A DNA stretch of 64,000 nt from Marinimicrobium alkaliphilum. GTDB lineage: Bacteria; Pseudomonadota; Gammaproteobacteria; Pseudomonadales; Cellvibrionaceae. The stretch spans positions 248,001-312,000 of the forward strand of contig NZ_QGMQ01000006.1 in assembly GCF_003259155.1 (NCBI RefSeq). Reading direction: 5' to 3'. Each line of letters opens with the position of its first letter. The stretch's first letter is position 1. The translations under genes were made by a program, and so were the position numbers. The notes beneath the pieces were generated by a model that was not told the DNA's origin, did no database searches, and was given only the letters and a program-made list of their open reading frames with translations. Below are positions 44,617 to 54,682 of this stretch, in pieces.

Positions 44617-46575
44617 ATGCAAAAATTCACCCTACTCGCGCTATTCGGCGTTTATGCGGCGGCACTGCTGCCCAACCCCCTTATGGCCGATGTCCGACTG
44701 CCCCAACTGGTCAGCGACGGTATGGTTCTGCAACGCGATACCCCGGTGCCCGTGTGGGGCTGGGCCGATCCGGGCGAGGCCGTCCGGGTCGAGTTCCGGG
44801 GCGAGCGCTACACCACCGAGGCCGACGCCGAGGGCCACTGGGAAGTCACCCTCCCGCCCCAGGGCGCCGGCGGCCCCGAGCAGCTCGTGGTCGAGGGCAA
44901 CAACCGCATTACCCTGAACGACGTTCTGGTGGGCGACATCTGGCTGGCCTCGGGTCAATCCAACATGGAACTCCCCATGGGCCGCACCAAGACCATCAAC
45001 CGCGACGAAATGGCCCGCGCCGATTTCCCCGAAATCCGCTATTTCTACGTGCCCGACCGTTACAACTTCAAGGCCCCCGAAGTGGACCTGGACGGCGGTG
45101 AGTGGGTCGCCATCACCCCGGAGACCGTCTGGGATGTGGCCGCTGTGGTCTACTTTTTCGCCAAAGACCTGCACCAGCACACGGGCGTGCCCATCGGCGT
45201 CATGAATGCCGCCCTGGGTGGGTCTCCCATCGAAGCCTGGATCAGCGAGGAGGGCCTCAAGGCATTCCCCCACCATCTTGAAGAGGGCAAGCGCTTTCGC
45301 GACGACGACCTGATCGACGAAATCACCCTTGCCGACCAGTCCCGTGCCGCCCAGTGGGATGAAGCCCTTGAACGCACCGACCGCGGGCTGCGCAACGGCA
45401 GCTTCCACTGGGCCCGCAGTGATTACGACCACAGCGACTGGGATACCATCGAGCTGCCCCGTTTCTGGAGCGATCCGGAAGAGCCGGTCAACGGCGTCTG
45501 GTGGCTGCGTAAAACCATCGAAGTCCCGGACTCCTGGGCCGGCAAGCCGGCCTTTCTGAACCTGGGCACCATGACTGACGCCGACGCCACCTTCCTCAAC
45601 GGAGAACTGGTGGGGCGTACCTGGTACCAGTACCCACCCCGCTGGTACCGTCTGCCCGAAGGCGTGCTCAAAGCCGGCACCAACACCCTCACCGTGCGCC
45701 TGGTGAGCGAAAGCGGGCGTCCAGGCTTCTGGGAGGACAAGGACTACGAGCTGGAGTGGCAAGGCGAGAGCATCGACCTCACCGGCGAGTGGCACTACCG
45801 GCTGGGAGCGCAAATGCCCGCCAAAGGTGGCTCCACCTTCATCCGCTGGAAACCTCTGGGGCTCTACAACGGCATGATCGCGCCCCTGCACAAGGTGCCC
45901 TTTACCGGTGTCATCTGGTACCAGGGCGAATCCAACGCCGGGCGCTACGGCGAGTACGCCGAGTTGTTCGAAACCCTGATTGAGGACTGGCGCGGACATT
46001 GGAACAACGATGAGCTGCCCTTCCTGTTCGTACAGCTCGCCAATTACATGGCCGCTCACGAGCAACCCACCGACAGCCATTGGGCCCGCCTGCGGGAAGC
46101 TCAAAAGCAGACCTTGGGCGTCGCACACACCGGCATGGCCGTTGCCATCGACGTAGGCGAGTGGAACGACATTCACCCCCTCGACAAGGCCTCAGTGGGT
46201 GAGCGTCTGGCACTGGCAGCCCGGGCCATCGCCTATGGCGAGGAGAACCTCGTATACTCCGGGCCCCTGTTCAAGGAGGCGCGCGTGCGCCGCAATCGCA
46301 TCGATATCAGCTTCGAGCACACCGGCGGCGGCCTCGCCAGCTGCGATGGAGAGCCCTTGCAGCACTTCGCGATTGCGGGAGAGGATGGCGAGTTTGTCTG
46401 GGCCCAGGCCCGCATCCGGGGAGACCGGATACAGGTCAGCAACCCCGAGGTACGCCGCCCCCAGATGGTGCGCTACGCCTGGGCAGACAATCCCGAGGGC
46501 GCCAACCTGTGCAACCGCGAGGGTCTCCCTGCCAGCCCCTTCAGGACCGATGAACAACCTGTGAGTGAGCGCTAA
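44617..46575 (+). CDS. SASA-type sialate O-acetylesterase/acetylxylan esterase
   Basis: A 652-residue exported esterase of the SGNH fold (signal peptide to about residue 23). ATG 44617 begins the signal peptide. The sialate O-acetylesterase-like motifs are the nucleophile Ser in LASGQSNMELPM (near residue 115), GGSPIEAW, VIWYQGESNA, and the catalytic His region DVGEWNDIHPLDK. A beta-sandwich insert (about 280-390) divides the catalytic domain, as in the family. In polysaccharide loci such enzymes remove acetyl groups from xylan, and the position behind the xylan receptor supports that role. A strong terminator separates it from the receptor. Confidence 0.88.
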   Translation: MQKFTLLALFGVYAAALLPNPLMADVRLPQLVSDGMVLQRDTPVPVWGWADPGEAVRVEFRGERYTTEADAEGHWEVTLPPQGAGGPEQLVVEGNNRITLNDVLVGDIWLASGQSNMELPMGRTKTINRDEMARADFPEIRYFYVPDRYNFKAPEVDLDGGEWVAITPETVWDVAAVVYFFAKDLHQHTGVPIGVMNAALGGSPIEAWISEEGLKAFPHHLEEGKRFRDDDLIDEITLADQSRAAQWDEALERTDRGLRNGSFHWARSDYDHSDWDTIELPRFWSDPEEPVNGVWWLRKTIEVPDSWAGKPAFLNLGTMTDADATFLNGELVGRTWYQYPPRWYRLPEGVLKAGTNTLTVRLVSESGRPGFWEDKDYELEWQGESIDLTGEWHYRLGAQMPAKGGSTFIRWKPLGLYNGMIAPLHKVPFTGVIWYQGESNAGRYGEYAELFETLIEDWRGHWNNDELPFLFVQLANYMAAHEQPTDSHWARLREAQKQTLGVAHTGMAVAIDVGEWNDIHPLDKASVGERLALAARAIAYGEENLVYSGPLFKEARVRRNRIDISFEHTGGGLASCDGEPLQHFAIAGEDGEFVWAQARIRGDRIQVSNPEVRRPQMVRYAWADNPEGANLCNREGLPASPFRTDEQPVSER

Positions 46576-46583
46576 CATCGATC

Positions 46584-46612
46584 AAAGCCCCGTAAAACCG
46601 GGGCTTTTTTTG
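46584..46612 (+). terminator. Terminator of the acetylesterase gene
   Basis: AAAGCCCCG pairs with CGGGGCTTT around a short A-rich loop, followed by a T-run. Confidence 0.85.
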
Positions 46613-46651
46613 TATTAATATTTTTTTTCTGTCAAACTCTGTACAAACATT

Positions 46652-46668
46652 AATGTCAAATATACCAT
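46652..46668. promoter_or_regulatory. Putative xylan-regulon operator (before xylB-xylA)
   Basis: AATGTC-AAATA-TACCAT lies about 150 bp before xylB. The right half matches the ATGGTA half-site of the symporter operator; the left half is weaker. Confidence 0.45.
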
Positions 46669-46816
46669 AAGCATATCGCCATGCTGTTCGATTCCGTGCG
46701 CGTGCACCAGAGCATAGCGGCCCAGAAGCCTAAATAATGTTTCGTCAGTGCCCATCGGACAGATTGATTAATTTGCCTTGCAACCCCCGTTTGCAATGCC
46801 TGCTACAGGACAGACT

Positions 46817-48316
46817 ATGCACCTTCTCGGATTGGATATCGGCAGCTCCTCAGTCAAACTCGCGGTTATCGACGGCGCGACCGGCGAGCGAGTCGCGAGC
46901 GCCACCTATCCGCCTCAGGAAATGCGCATCGACGCCCCCCAAAGCGGCTGGGCCGAGCAATCGCCCGAGGCCTGGTGGGACGCCATCCGCCAGGGCTGCG
47001 CCCAGATGTGGGCCGAAAAACCGGCATTGAAAGACACCATCGGCGCCATCGGCATCTCCTACCAGATGCACGGCCTGGTGGCCGTCGACGCTCAGGGCGA
47101 CGTCCTGCGTCCCTCGATCATCTGGTGTGACAGCCGTGCGGTCGCCACCGGTGAAAAAGCCTTTGACGCCCTGGGCAGCGACTGGTGCATGAAACACCTG
47201 CTCAACTCACCGGGCAACTTCACCGCGGCCAAATTGCGCTGGGTGCAAGAGAACGAGCCCGAGGTCTACAGCAAAATTCACAAAATTCTGCTGCCAGGCG
47301 ATTACGTTGCCTACAAACTCACCGGCGAATTCACCACCACCGCCTCGGGCCTGTCTGAAGGGGTATTCTGGGACTTTGCTGAAGGCAAAGCCGCCGACAA
47401 GTTACTCGAGCACTGGCACATTGATCCGAGCCTGCTCGCCACCCAGGTACCCAACCTGGGAATTCAGGGTGAACTGAGCGAGGCTGCGGCCAATGAGCTG
47501 GGTATCAAGCCCGGCGCCAAGCTGGCCTTCCGCTCCGGCGATCAGGTCGCCAACGCCATGAGCCTGAACGTCCTGGAACCCGGCGACGTCGCCACCACCG
47601 CTGGTACGTCCGGTGTGGTCTATGCGGTTACCGACAAAAACATTGCCGATCCGGACCAGCGCATCAACACCTTCCTGCATGTGAACAAGGGCGACGCTCC
47701 GGCTCACAAGGGTCTATTGGCCTGTATCAATGGTGCCGGACGCATGAACAGCTGGCTGCGAGGTCTGCTCAGCGCTGGTGGTGATCTGTCCTACCCGGCC
47801 CTGAACGAGCTGGCCGAGGCAATCGAGCCCGGCAGCGACGGGCTCCGGGTCTTCCCTTTCGGCAACGGTGCCGAGCGGGTTATGCGCAACAAGCTCCTGT
47901 CCGCCCAGATGGACGGCCTGGATCTGAATCGCCACAGCGCCCAACACGTCGCACGCGCCACTCAGGAGGGCGTAGCCTACGCCATGAACCTGGGCTTTGA
48001 ACTGATCAAGGGGCTGGGCGCGGAAACCCGCGTGGTGCGCGCCGGTCACAGCAACATGTTTTTAAGCCCCATTTTCAGCAGTGCCTTTGTTAACCTCACT
48101 CAGGCACCGCTTGAACTTTACCAGACCGATACCGCCGAGGGCGTAGCCCGGGCGGCGGCCTGGGGTTGCGACTACTACAGCAGTCGCGCCGACGTCTTCC
48201 GCACACTTACGCGCAAGGCGGTGATCGAACCGGATGCGGCTCTGCAGAGTCGCTATCAGGAGCTGTACGGTCAGTGGCGCGCTGCCGTCGACCGACGTCT
48301 GGCCGAGGCCAACTAA
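46817..48316 (+). CDS. xylB: Xylulokinase
   Basis: A 499-residue FGGY-family sugar kinase that phosphorylates D-xylulose to xylulose 5-phosphate. ATG 46817 is chosen because CAGGACA lies just upstream and the actin-like fold starts there (HLLGLDIGSSSVKLAVID). Other family motifs are GISYQMHGLVAVD, WCDSRAV, LLPGDYVAYKLTG, GDQVANAMSLN, ATTAGTSGVVYA and the C-terminal GHSNMFLSPIFSSAF. It is followed 39 bp later by xylA, forming a two-gene xylose operon under a candidate operator. Confidence 0.95.
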   Translation: MHLLGLDIGSSSVKLAVIDGATGERVASATYPPQEMRIDAPQSGWAEQSPEAWWDAIRQGCAQMWAEKPALKDTIGAIGISYQMHGLVAVDAQGDVLRPSIIWCDSRAVATGEKAFDALGSDWCMKHLLNSPGNFTAAKLRWVQENEPEVYSKIHKILLPGDYVAYKLTGEFTTTASGLSEGVFWDFAEGKAADKLLEHWHIDPSLLATQVPNLGIQGELSEAAANELGIKPGAKLAFRSGDQVANAMSLNVLEPGDVATTAGTSGVVYAVTDKNIADPDQRINTFLHVNKGDAPAHKGLLACINGAGRMNSWLRGLLSAGGDLSYPALNELAEAIEPGSDGLRVFPFGNGAERVMRNKLLSAQMDGLDLNRHSAQHVARATQEGVAYAMNLGFELIKGLGAETRVVRAGHSNMFLSPIFSSAFVNLTQAPLELYQTDTAEGVARAAAWGCDYYSSRADVFRTLTRKAVIEPDAALQSRYQELYGQWRAAVDRRLAEAN

Positions 48317-48355
48317 ACACTTTGCACACTTAACACTGACATCAAGGGTTACATC

Positions 48356-49684
48356 ATGAGCATTACACTAGGCGACAAAGAATACTTCCCCGGGGTCGAC
48401 AAGATCCAATACGAAGGCCCGGAATCGGACAACCCGTTCGCGTTTAAATGGTACGACGAGAATAAAGTGGTTGCCGGTAAAACGTTGAAAGAGCACTTCA
48501 AATTTGCCGTGTGCTACTGGCACACCTTCTGTGGCGCCGGTCATGACCCGTTCGGCCCTGGCCCCTTCCATTTCCCCTGGAGCGAAGGCAAAGACGCCGA
48601 CACCCGCAGCCGCATGAAGCTGGACGCGGCCTTTGAGTTTTTCACCAAGCTGGGCACGCCCTACTACTGCTTTCACGATGTCGACGTGATTGAAGAGGGT
48701 GGCTCGCGCGCCGAAACCCAAAAGCGTTTGCATGCGTGGACAGAGCTGGCCAAAGCCAAACAAAAGGAATCCGGTGTTAAGCTGCTGTGGGGCACTGCCA
48801 ACCTGTTTACCAACCCGCGCTTTATGAACGGCGCCTCTACCAACCCTGACTTTGATGTGGTCGCCTACGCCGGCGCCCAGCTCAAGGACGCCATCGACGC
48901 CACCATCGCCCTGGGCGGTGAGAACTATGTTTTCTGGGGTGGTCGCGAAGGTTACATGAGCCTGCTCAACACCGACATCAAGCGCGAACAGGAGCACATG
49001 GCCCGCTTCCTGACCATGGCCCGCGATTACGGCCGCGCCAATGGCTTCAAAGGCAACTTCCTGATCGAGCCCAAGCCCATGGAGCCGTCCAAGCACCAGT
49101 ACGACTTCGACAGCGAAACCGTTATTGGCTTCCTGCGTCACCACGGCCTGGATAAAGATTTCAAACTGAACATCGAAACCAACCACGCGACCCTGGCACA
49201 ACACACCATGGATCACGAGATGCAAGTGGCGGCCAACGCCGGCATGCTCGGTTCCATCGACGCCAACCGCGGCGATTACCAGAATGCCTGGGATACTGAC
49301 CAGTTCCCCAACAACATCAACGAAACCACCGAAATGATGTTGGTCTTGCTGCGCAGCGGCGGCTTCCAGGGTGGCGGTGTAAACTTCGACGCCAAACGTC
49401 GTCGTAACTCCACCGACCTGAACGATACCTTCCACGGTCACATCGGCGGCATGGACGTGTTTGCCCGCTCGCTGATCATTGCCGATCGCATCGTGCGCGA
49501 ATCCTCCTTTGAGAAAATGCGCAAAGAGCGCTACGCCTCATTTGACGCCGGCAAAGGTGCAGACTATGAAGCAGGCAAGTTGAGCCTCGAGCAGCTGGCT
49601 GAAATCGGCAACGCCGTGGGCGAGCCCAAGCAGACCAGCGGTCAGCAAGAACTGTACGAGAATATCGTCAACCGTTACATCTAA
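48356..49684 (+). CDS. xylA: Xylose isomerase
   Basis: A 442-residue cytoplasmic class II xylose isomerase that interconverts D-xylose and D-xylulose. Active-site segments are intact: the catalytic His in YYCFHDVDV, the Lys in [17 protein letters not shown], metal-binding [10 protein letters not shown], and [19 protein letters not shown]. The length equals that of E. coli XylA (440). It is the second gene of the xylB-xylA operon, with a clear terminator after it. Confidence 0.97.
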   Translation: MSITLGDKEYFPGVDKIQYEGPESDNPFAFKWYDENKVVAGKTLKEHFKFAVCYWHTFCGAGHDPFGPGPFHFPWSEGKDADTRSRMKLDAAFEFFTKLGTPYYCFHDVDVIEEGGSRAETQKRLHAWTELAKAKQKESGVKLLWGTANLFTNPRFMNGASTNPDFDVVAYAGAQLKDAIDATIALGGENYVFWGGREGYMSLLNTDIKREQEHMARFLTMARDYGRANGFKGNFLIEPKPMEPSKHQYDFDSETVIGFLRHHGLDKDFKLNIETNHATLAQHTMDHEMQVAANAGMLGSIDANRGDYQNAWDTDQFPNNINETTEMMLVLLRSGGFQGGGVNFDAKRRRNSTDLNDTFHGHIGGMDVFARSLIIADRIVRESSFEKMRKERYASFDAGKGADYEAGKLSLEQLAEIGNAVGEPKQTSGQQELYENIVNRYI

Positions 49685-49708
49685 GCGTTAGAAAAACTCT
49701 CGCCATCA

Positions 49709-49742
49709 GGGCGGCACCGCGACGGCGGGCCGCCCTTTTTTA
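49709..49742 (+). terminator. Terminator of xylB-xylA
   Basis: GGGCGGC pairs with GCCGCCC, with a second small CCG/CGG stem inside the loop, followed by TTTTTT. Confidence 0.85.
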
Positions 49743-49872
49743 TGCCCAAAAAGTCGCAACATCAAGATGTTAAAAAATGTTAGCGAATAAATAGAAACTC
49801 TTTGGCATATGAATCATCTCGAAGCATTTCGATCAGTCATAAAAAAATCCCGCGTCATTCCAAATCCACCTG

Positions 49873-49922
49873 TTAGTCATATTGACAATGAGTTCAGCGA
49901 GTGTAATAGTCCTGCTGACTAA
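49873..49922 (+). promoter_or_regulatory. TonB receptor 3 promoter bracketed by two operators
   Basis: TTAGTC-ATATT-GACAAT (49873-49889) contains a perfect -35, TTGACA (49882-49887). ATAGTC-CTGCT-GACTAA (49906-49922) overlaps an extended -10 (TG at 49902-49903, AATAGT 49905-49910) at 17-bp spacing. Centres are 33 bp apart. A regulator bound here would block RNA polymerase. The rest of the 320-bp gap (49685-50004) shows only a terminator and AT-rich leader. Confidence 0.65.
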
Positions 49923-50004
49923 TAACTATTAATCAGATTTTTGCTGTATCTGGTTGCCCTAGTTGTTGGCTCCGTCATAAAAATTAATGGGAGTTCAAAG
50001 ACAT

Positions 50005-52893
50005 ATGTTCAGAAAAAACAAACTATCCCAGGCAATGCTGTCTGTTGCTATGGCCTCTTCAATGGCTGGTATGGCAGGTACCGCCCTGGCTCAGGATGAG
50101 GCCATCCTGGAAGAGGTCGTGGTCACCGGTATCCGTGCTTCTCTGGAGCGCGCTCAGGATATTAAACGTAACTCCAGCGGTGTGGTCGACGCCATCGCCG
50201 CCGAAGACATCGGCCGCTTCCCCGATGCCAACCTGGCAGAATCTCTCCAACGTGTTCCCGGTGTTTCTATCGACCGCAGTGCCGGTGAAGGTAACTCCGT
50301 GAGCGTTCGCGGCATGGGCCCGACCTATAACCTGGTTATGGTCAACGGTCGCCAAATGCCGTCCAGTAGCGACGGCCGTGATTTCAACTTCAACGACCTG
50401 GCGGCCGAGCTGGTCAACGGCGTCGAAGTGCGCAAAACCGCAAACGCCACTGATCCGTCAGGTGGTATCGGTGCCAGTATCAACGTCACCACCGCGCGTC
50501 CGCTGGATATCGGCCAGTTCCGTGCCGCCGGCACACTCAAAGGTGTGACCGATACCGATCAGGGTGATATCACGCCTGAGGTCTCAGCCCTGTTCAGCAA
50601 CACCTTTGCCGATGACACCATCGGCGTCTTGTTCGCCGTGTCTTACCAACAGCGTAAGTACGAGCAAGAGCGGGTAGCCGTAGACGGCTGGCGCCCGAAC
50701 ACCAACTACGCTGACGGCGCCATCACCAACCCGGAAGTCAATCAGACGCCGAACCTGTTCTTTGCGCAGAACTACAACATCTCGGTGCGCGACACCGAGC
50801 GCGAGCGCACCAACGCGGCCCTGACGTTCCAGTACGCGCCTAACGCTGACCTGACCGTCACCGCAGACTATCTCTACTCAAAACTGGAAAACGATTGGGA
50901 ATACTCTCAGTTCGGCGTTTGGTTTAACTCCGGCGCTCTGAGTGACGTAGTGATTAACGAGAACGGCACCGTTATCGACATGTTCGAAGAAGGTACTTTC
51001 GATAACATTCAGGATTGGGGCGCCAACGCGTCAGAGAACAACTCTTTTGGTGTCAACGTCGACTGGCAGCTGACTGATCGCTTCAACCTGAGCCTGGATG
51101 CCAACATGGCCCGCTCCGAGCAGAACCCGGGCGGCGAGTTCAACCAGTATCAAGCGATCATCGGCTACCGCAACCAGCAGCGCTTCCAGATCATCGACGG
51201 CGCCGAGCTTCCGGTACTGACCAATATCTACGATGCAAACCCGGATCGCGTCCAGGCGCCTTTCTGTGGTAACGGCAACTGGACCGACACCACCGAAGCC
51301 AACTGTCAGTCCTATGCGGCCGCCAATAACATCGATCCGGATTCAGCCGAAACCGGCACCGGCCCCGATGGCGAAATCTGGCAGGCAGGTCTGCGCGCGC
51401 ACCGCAACGATATCCAGAGCGGCAACACGGTCGACGATCTGAACCAGTTCCGTATCGCCGGTACCTGGGAGGACGACAACCTGACTCTGCGCTCGGGCCT
51501 GATGTTCACCGACCAGAAGAAAAACAACCGCCTCAAGTACAACGCCCATGGCGGCGCTGACATGAATGTGGTTGAGCAGTTCGGCGGCTTCTACGGCTAC
51601 CCGAACCTGAACGACAATGTTGATCTTTCCGGTCGCACCCGCACCGGCAGCGGCTTCCTGAGCCAGTTCAGCGGTAACGAGAACCTGCCCGACCGCTGGG
51701 TGTACTACAACCCGCAAGACGTGTTCGATGTGATCTGGGCCACCGCCGGAGACGGCTATACCCAAATTCCCACCGAGTGGTCGCCCAACAGCTACCAGGT
51801 GCGTGAAGAAACCCTCGCCACCTACGTGGAAGCGGATTTCGACACCTACTTCTTCGATATGCCGCTGAACGTTCTTACCGGCATGCGCTTCGAACGCACG
51901 GATATCAGCTCAACCGGCCAGGAAAACAACCTGATCGGCCTTGAGTTTACCGATCCGACCCAGATGCAGCCCATCTATGAAGAGGGTGGCTTGACCGAGT
52001 TCACCGACTCGCAAAACTACAGTGTGCTGTTGCCGAGCCTGACTCTGCGTCTGGACATTACCGATGACGTGGTCGGCCGCTTCGCTGCCAGCCGCACCAT
52101 CACCCGTCCGGGCATTGGCAGCCTGCGCTCAACCCGCACGATTGGCGACACCCGTCCCGGCGGCGGTCTGACTGCATCCGCTGGCAACCCTGGCCTGAAA
52201 CCTTTCTCCTCTGACAACATCGATCTGGGTGTCGAGTGGTACTACTCACCCTTGAGCTATGTGTCTGCAGGCGTGTTCGTCAAATTCATTGATGACTTCA
52301 TCGTCGGCGGTACCCGTCGCGACAGCATCAATGATGTCACCGATCCGAGCTCCGCGGGCGGCACCATCGATAATCCGACGCCGCCGGCGCAAGCGTCACT
52401 CGCCATGTTCAACATCAGCTCTGATGTGAACGGCCCGACGGCCCGCGTTGAAGGTATCGAATTGGCGATTCAGCACGAGTTTGGTTACACCGGCTTCGGT
52501 GTGGGCGCCAACGTGACCTTTGTGGACACCGATCGCAAACTCGATCCGCAAGATGTTGACCAGCGCTTTGCCATCACCGGCCTGAGCAACTCCGCTAACC
52601 TGGTGGGTTACTACGAGCAGGGCCCCTGGTCTGCGCGTCTGGCCTACAACTGGCGCGACCAGTTCCTGCAGTGCTTCTGTCAGCTGCAGGGTGGCGACGC
52701 GGTATTTGTGGATGACTACGGTCAGTGGGACGCAAGCGTCAGCTACGATGTCACCCAAAACATCAGCGTGTTGCTCGAAGGTATCAACCTTACGGGCGAA
52801 GGCTACCGTTCAACCGGTCGTTACGACGAGCAGTTGTACGAAGCCATCTCCACCGGCCCGCGCTTTGCGCTCGGTGTACGCGCTTCTTTCTAA
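50005..52893 (+). CDS. TonB-dependent receptor linked to halogenase-SapC-cupin set
   Basis: A 962-residue outer-membrane receptor. ATG 50005 is preferred over the in-frame ATG 49987 because the signal peptide starts there and GGGAG lies 11 nt upstream. Features are a TonB box (ILEEVVVTGIR), the plug motif FPDANLAESLQRVPGVSIDR, SVRGMGPTYNLVMVNGRQMP, and a barrel ending RFALGVRASF. It is of the type common in Caulobacter, Xanthomonas and Alteromonadales carbohydrate loci, where it travels with a tryptophan-halogenase homologue, SapC and a cupin-8 protein. That order is reproduced here. The likely cargo is a (glucurono)xylo-oligosaccharide. Confidence 0.93.
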   Translation: MFRKNKLSQAMLSVAMASSMAGMAGTALAQDEAILEEVVVTGIRASLERAQDIKRNSSGVVDAIAAEDIGRFPDANLAESLQRVPGVSIDRSAGEGNSVSVRGMGPTYNLVMVNGRQMPSSSDGRDFNFNDLAAELVNGVEVRKTANATDPSGGIGASINVTTARPLDIGQFRAAGTLKGVTDTDQGDITPEVSALFSNTFADDTIGVLFAVSYQQRKYEQERVAVDGWRPNTNYADGAITNPEVNQTPNLFFAQNYNISVRDTERERTNAALTFQYAPNADLTVTADYLYSKLENDWEYSQFGVWFNSGALSDVVINENGTVIDMFEEGTFDNIQDWGANASENNSFGVNVDWQLTDRFNLSLDANMARSEQNPGGEFNQYQAIIGYRNQQRFQIIDGAELPVLTNIYDANPDRVQAPFCGNGNWTDTTEANCQSYAAANNIDPDSAETGTGPDGEIWQAGLRAHRNDIQSGNTVDDLNQFRIAGTWEDDNLTLRSGLMFTDQKKNNRLKYNAHGGADMNVVEQFGGFYGYPNLNDNVDLSGRTRTGSGFLSQFSGNENLPDRWVYYNPQDVFDVIWATAGDGYTQIPTEWSPNSYQVREETLATYVEADFDTYFFDMPLNVLTGMRFERTDISSTGQENNLIGLEFTDPTQMQPIYEEGGLTEFTDSQNYSVLLPSLTLRLDITDDVVGRFAASRTITRPGIGSLRSTRTIGDTRPGGGLTASAGNPGLKPFSSDNIDLGVEWYYSPLSYVSAGVFVKFIDDFIVGGTRRDSINDVTDPSSAGGTIDNPTPPAQASLAMFNISSDVNGPTARVEGIELAIQHEFGYTGFGVGANVTFVDTDRKLDPQDVDQRFAITGLSNSANLVGYYEQGPWSARLAYNWRDQFLQCFCQLQGGDAVFVDDYGQWDASVSYDVTQNISVLLEGINLTGEGYRSTGRYDEQLYEAISTGPRFALGVRASF

Positions 52894-52934
52894 GCCAACC
52901 CTCTGCAACTCTGTTGTATTAGCTTAGTGCGTTT

Positions 52935-52961
52935 GGCCGCCCTCCGGGGCGGCCTTTTTTA
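52935..52961 (+). terminator. Terminator of TonB receptor 3
   Basis: GGCCGCCC and GGGCGGCC enclose a 4-nt loop and are followed by TTTTTT. Confidence 0.9.
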
Positions 52962-53004
52962 TGCGAATTTTATCGCCCGAAGCCCTTCGCATGCCCGTCA
53001 ACTT

Positions 53005-53021
53005 CTGGTACTTTAGACATT
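53005..53021. promoter_or_regulatory. Weak xylan-regulon operator candidate (before halogenase 2-SapC)
   Basis: CTGGTA-CTTTA-GACATT keeps the invariant GT/AC core but departs at several outer positions. It lies 73 bp before the gene. It is the weakest of the proposed sites. Confidence 0.3.
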
Positions 53022-53093
53022 ATGCCCCTGTGCGAATCAGCACAATAACCGCACGGGCCACTACCTAAATAAAAGCCCTATTAGGTACATACT

Positions 53094-54653
53094 ATGACTC
53101 AGCCCATTACCTCAGTCGTCATCGTCGGTGGCGGCACTGCAGGCTGGATTACTGCAGGCACCATCGCCGCCCAACACCAGTCGAATACCGACGCCGGCTT
53201 GCGCGTCAGCCTGGTCGAATCACCGGACATCAAACCCATCGGCGTGGGCGAAGGCACCTGGCCAACCATGCGCACTACCTTACGCAAAATGGGCATCTCA
53301 GAAACCGATTTTATTCGCGAATGCGATGTCGGCTTTAAGCAAGGTGCCAAGTTTGCAAAATGGGTCACCGGCGCCGACGACGATTTTTACTACCACCCGC
53401 TGGTGCTGCCTCAGGGATTTATGCACGGCAACCTGGCGCCCTACTGGCAAACCAACGGCCACGACAAGTCCTTCTCGGCGGCCGTGTGCTACCAGGAAGC
53501 ACTGTGCGAGAACGGCCTTGCACCAAAGAGTATCGCGACCCCCGAGTACGAAGCGGTCGCCAACTACGCTTACCATTTGAATGCCGGAAAATTTTCCGAG
53601 TTTCTGAAAAAGCACTGCCTGGAGAAACTGGGCGTTAACTATACCTGCGACAACGTCACCCGAGTTATCAGCAAAGACAATGGCGACATTGCCGCCGTGG
53701 ACACCCAGGCCAGCGGCGAGATTAAAGGCGACCTGTTTATCGACTGCACCGGTTTTCACGGCCTGCTGATCGACAAGCACTATCAGGTCCCCTTTATCGA
53801 CAAAAGCGATGTGCTTTTTGTCGACTCGGCCCTCGCCGCACAAGTGCCTTACTCTAGCGAAGACGATCCCATTGCCTCACACACGATTTCAACCGGGCAG
53901 GCCGCTGGCTGGATCTGGGATATTGGCCTGCAGAGCCGGCGCGGCGTCGGCCACGTGTATTCCAGTCGCCATACGGATGAGGAGCGCGCCGCCGAAGCCC
54001 TGACCCGCTACATCGCACAGAGCGTAGGCGAAGCGCGCGCCAAGGAGCTGAGTTTTCGCAAGATCCCCATTCGTCCGGGACACCGGCAGGTGTTCTGGCA
54101 GAACAACTGTGTCGCCGTGGGCCTGTCCGCCGGCTTTCTCGAACCGCTTGAAGCCTCGGCTCTGGTGCTCGTGGAATTGTCCGCAGAAATGATCAGCGAA
54201 CAGATGCCCACCTGCCGCGAAGCCATGGACACCATCGCCAAGCGCTTCAACCAGACCTTTCGCTACCGCTGGGACCGGATCATCGACTTTCTGAAGTTGC
54301 ATTACATTCTGACCCAGCGCACGGACAATGATTTCTGGATCGACAATTGCGATCCGGATACCATTCCCGACAGCCTCAATGAACTGATGGCCCTGTGGCG
54401 CTACCAGCACCCCTGGGATCACGACTTTACCAGCCGACGGGAAGTCTTCCCCGCGGCCAGCTACCAGTACGTGCTCTATGGCATGGGTTTCAAAACCGAA
54501 TCCGATCACATCCGCCTGACACCCCAGGAACGTGCTTTTGCCCAGCGGCAACTGCAGGAAAATGATCGCATTACCCGTATGATGGTGTCCAAACTACCGA
54601 GCAACCGGGCGTTGCTCAACAAGGTCCATGACTACGGCTTTCAAAAACTATAA
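53094..54653 (+). CDS. Flavin-dependent tryptophan-halogenase family protein 2
   Basis: A 519-residue FAD-binding protein: GGGTAGWITAGTIAA at the N-terminus, GVGEGTWPTMRTTL for flavin contacts, the catalytic-type Lys82 (FKQGAKFAKW), and the glutamate segment EPLEASALVL. The WxWxIP signature is altered to GWIWDIG, so the hallmark proline is lost, unlike the first homologue at 27.1 kb. Whether it halogenates anything is open. It is followed 29 bp later by the SapC gene, probably in one operon, downstream of a TonB receptor and opposite a cupin gene. Confidence 0.85.
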   Translation: MTQPITSVVIVGGGTAGWITAGTIAAQHQSNTDAGLRVSLVESPDIKPIGVGEGTWPTMRTTLRKMGISETDFIRECDVGFKQGAKFAKWVTGADDDFYYHPLVLPQGFMHGNLAPYWQTNGHDKSFSAAVCYQEALCENGLAPKSIATPEYEAVANYAYHLNAGKFSEFLKKHCLEKLGVNYTCDNVTRVISKDNGDIAAVDTQASGEIKGDLFIDCTGFHGLLIDKHYQVPFIDKSDVLFVDSALAAQVPYSSEDDPIASHTISTGQAAGWIWDIGLQSRRGVGHVYSSRHTDEERAAEALTRYIAQSVGEARAKELSFRKIPIRPGHRQVFWQNNCVAVGLSAGFLEPLEASALVLVELSAEMISEQMPTCREAMDTIAKRFNQTFRYRWDRIIDFLKLHYILTQRTDNDFWIDNCDPDTIPDSLNELMALWRYQHPWDHDFTSRREVFPAASYQYVLYGMGFKTESDHIRLTPQERAFAQRQLQENDRITRMMVSKLPSNRALLNKVHDYGFQKL

Positions 54654-54682
54654 CCAGAACGTAAAACACACAAGAGGTCACT

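Noticed and set aside
44641-46176. A 511-codon open frame on the minus strand within the acetylesterase gene
   Set aside because: It lies fully inside a clear SASA esterase gene and has shadow-type composition and no motif.
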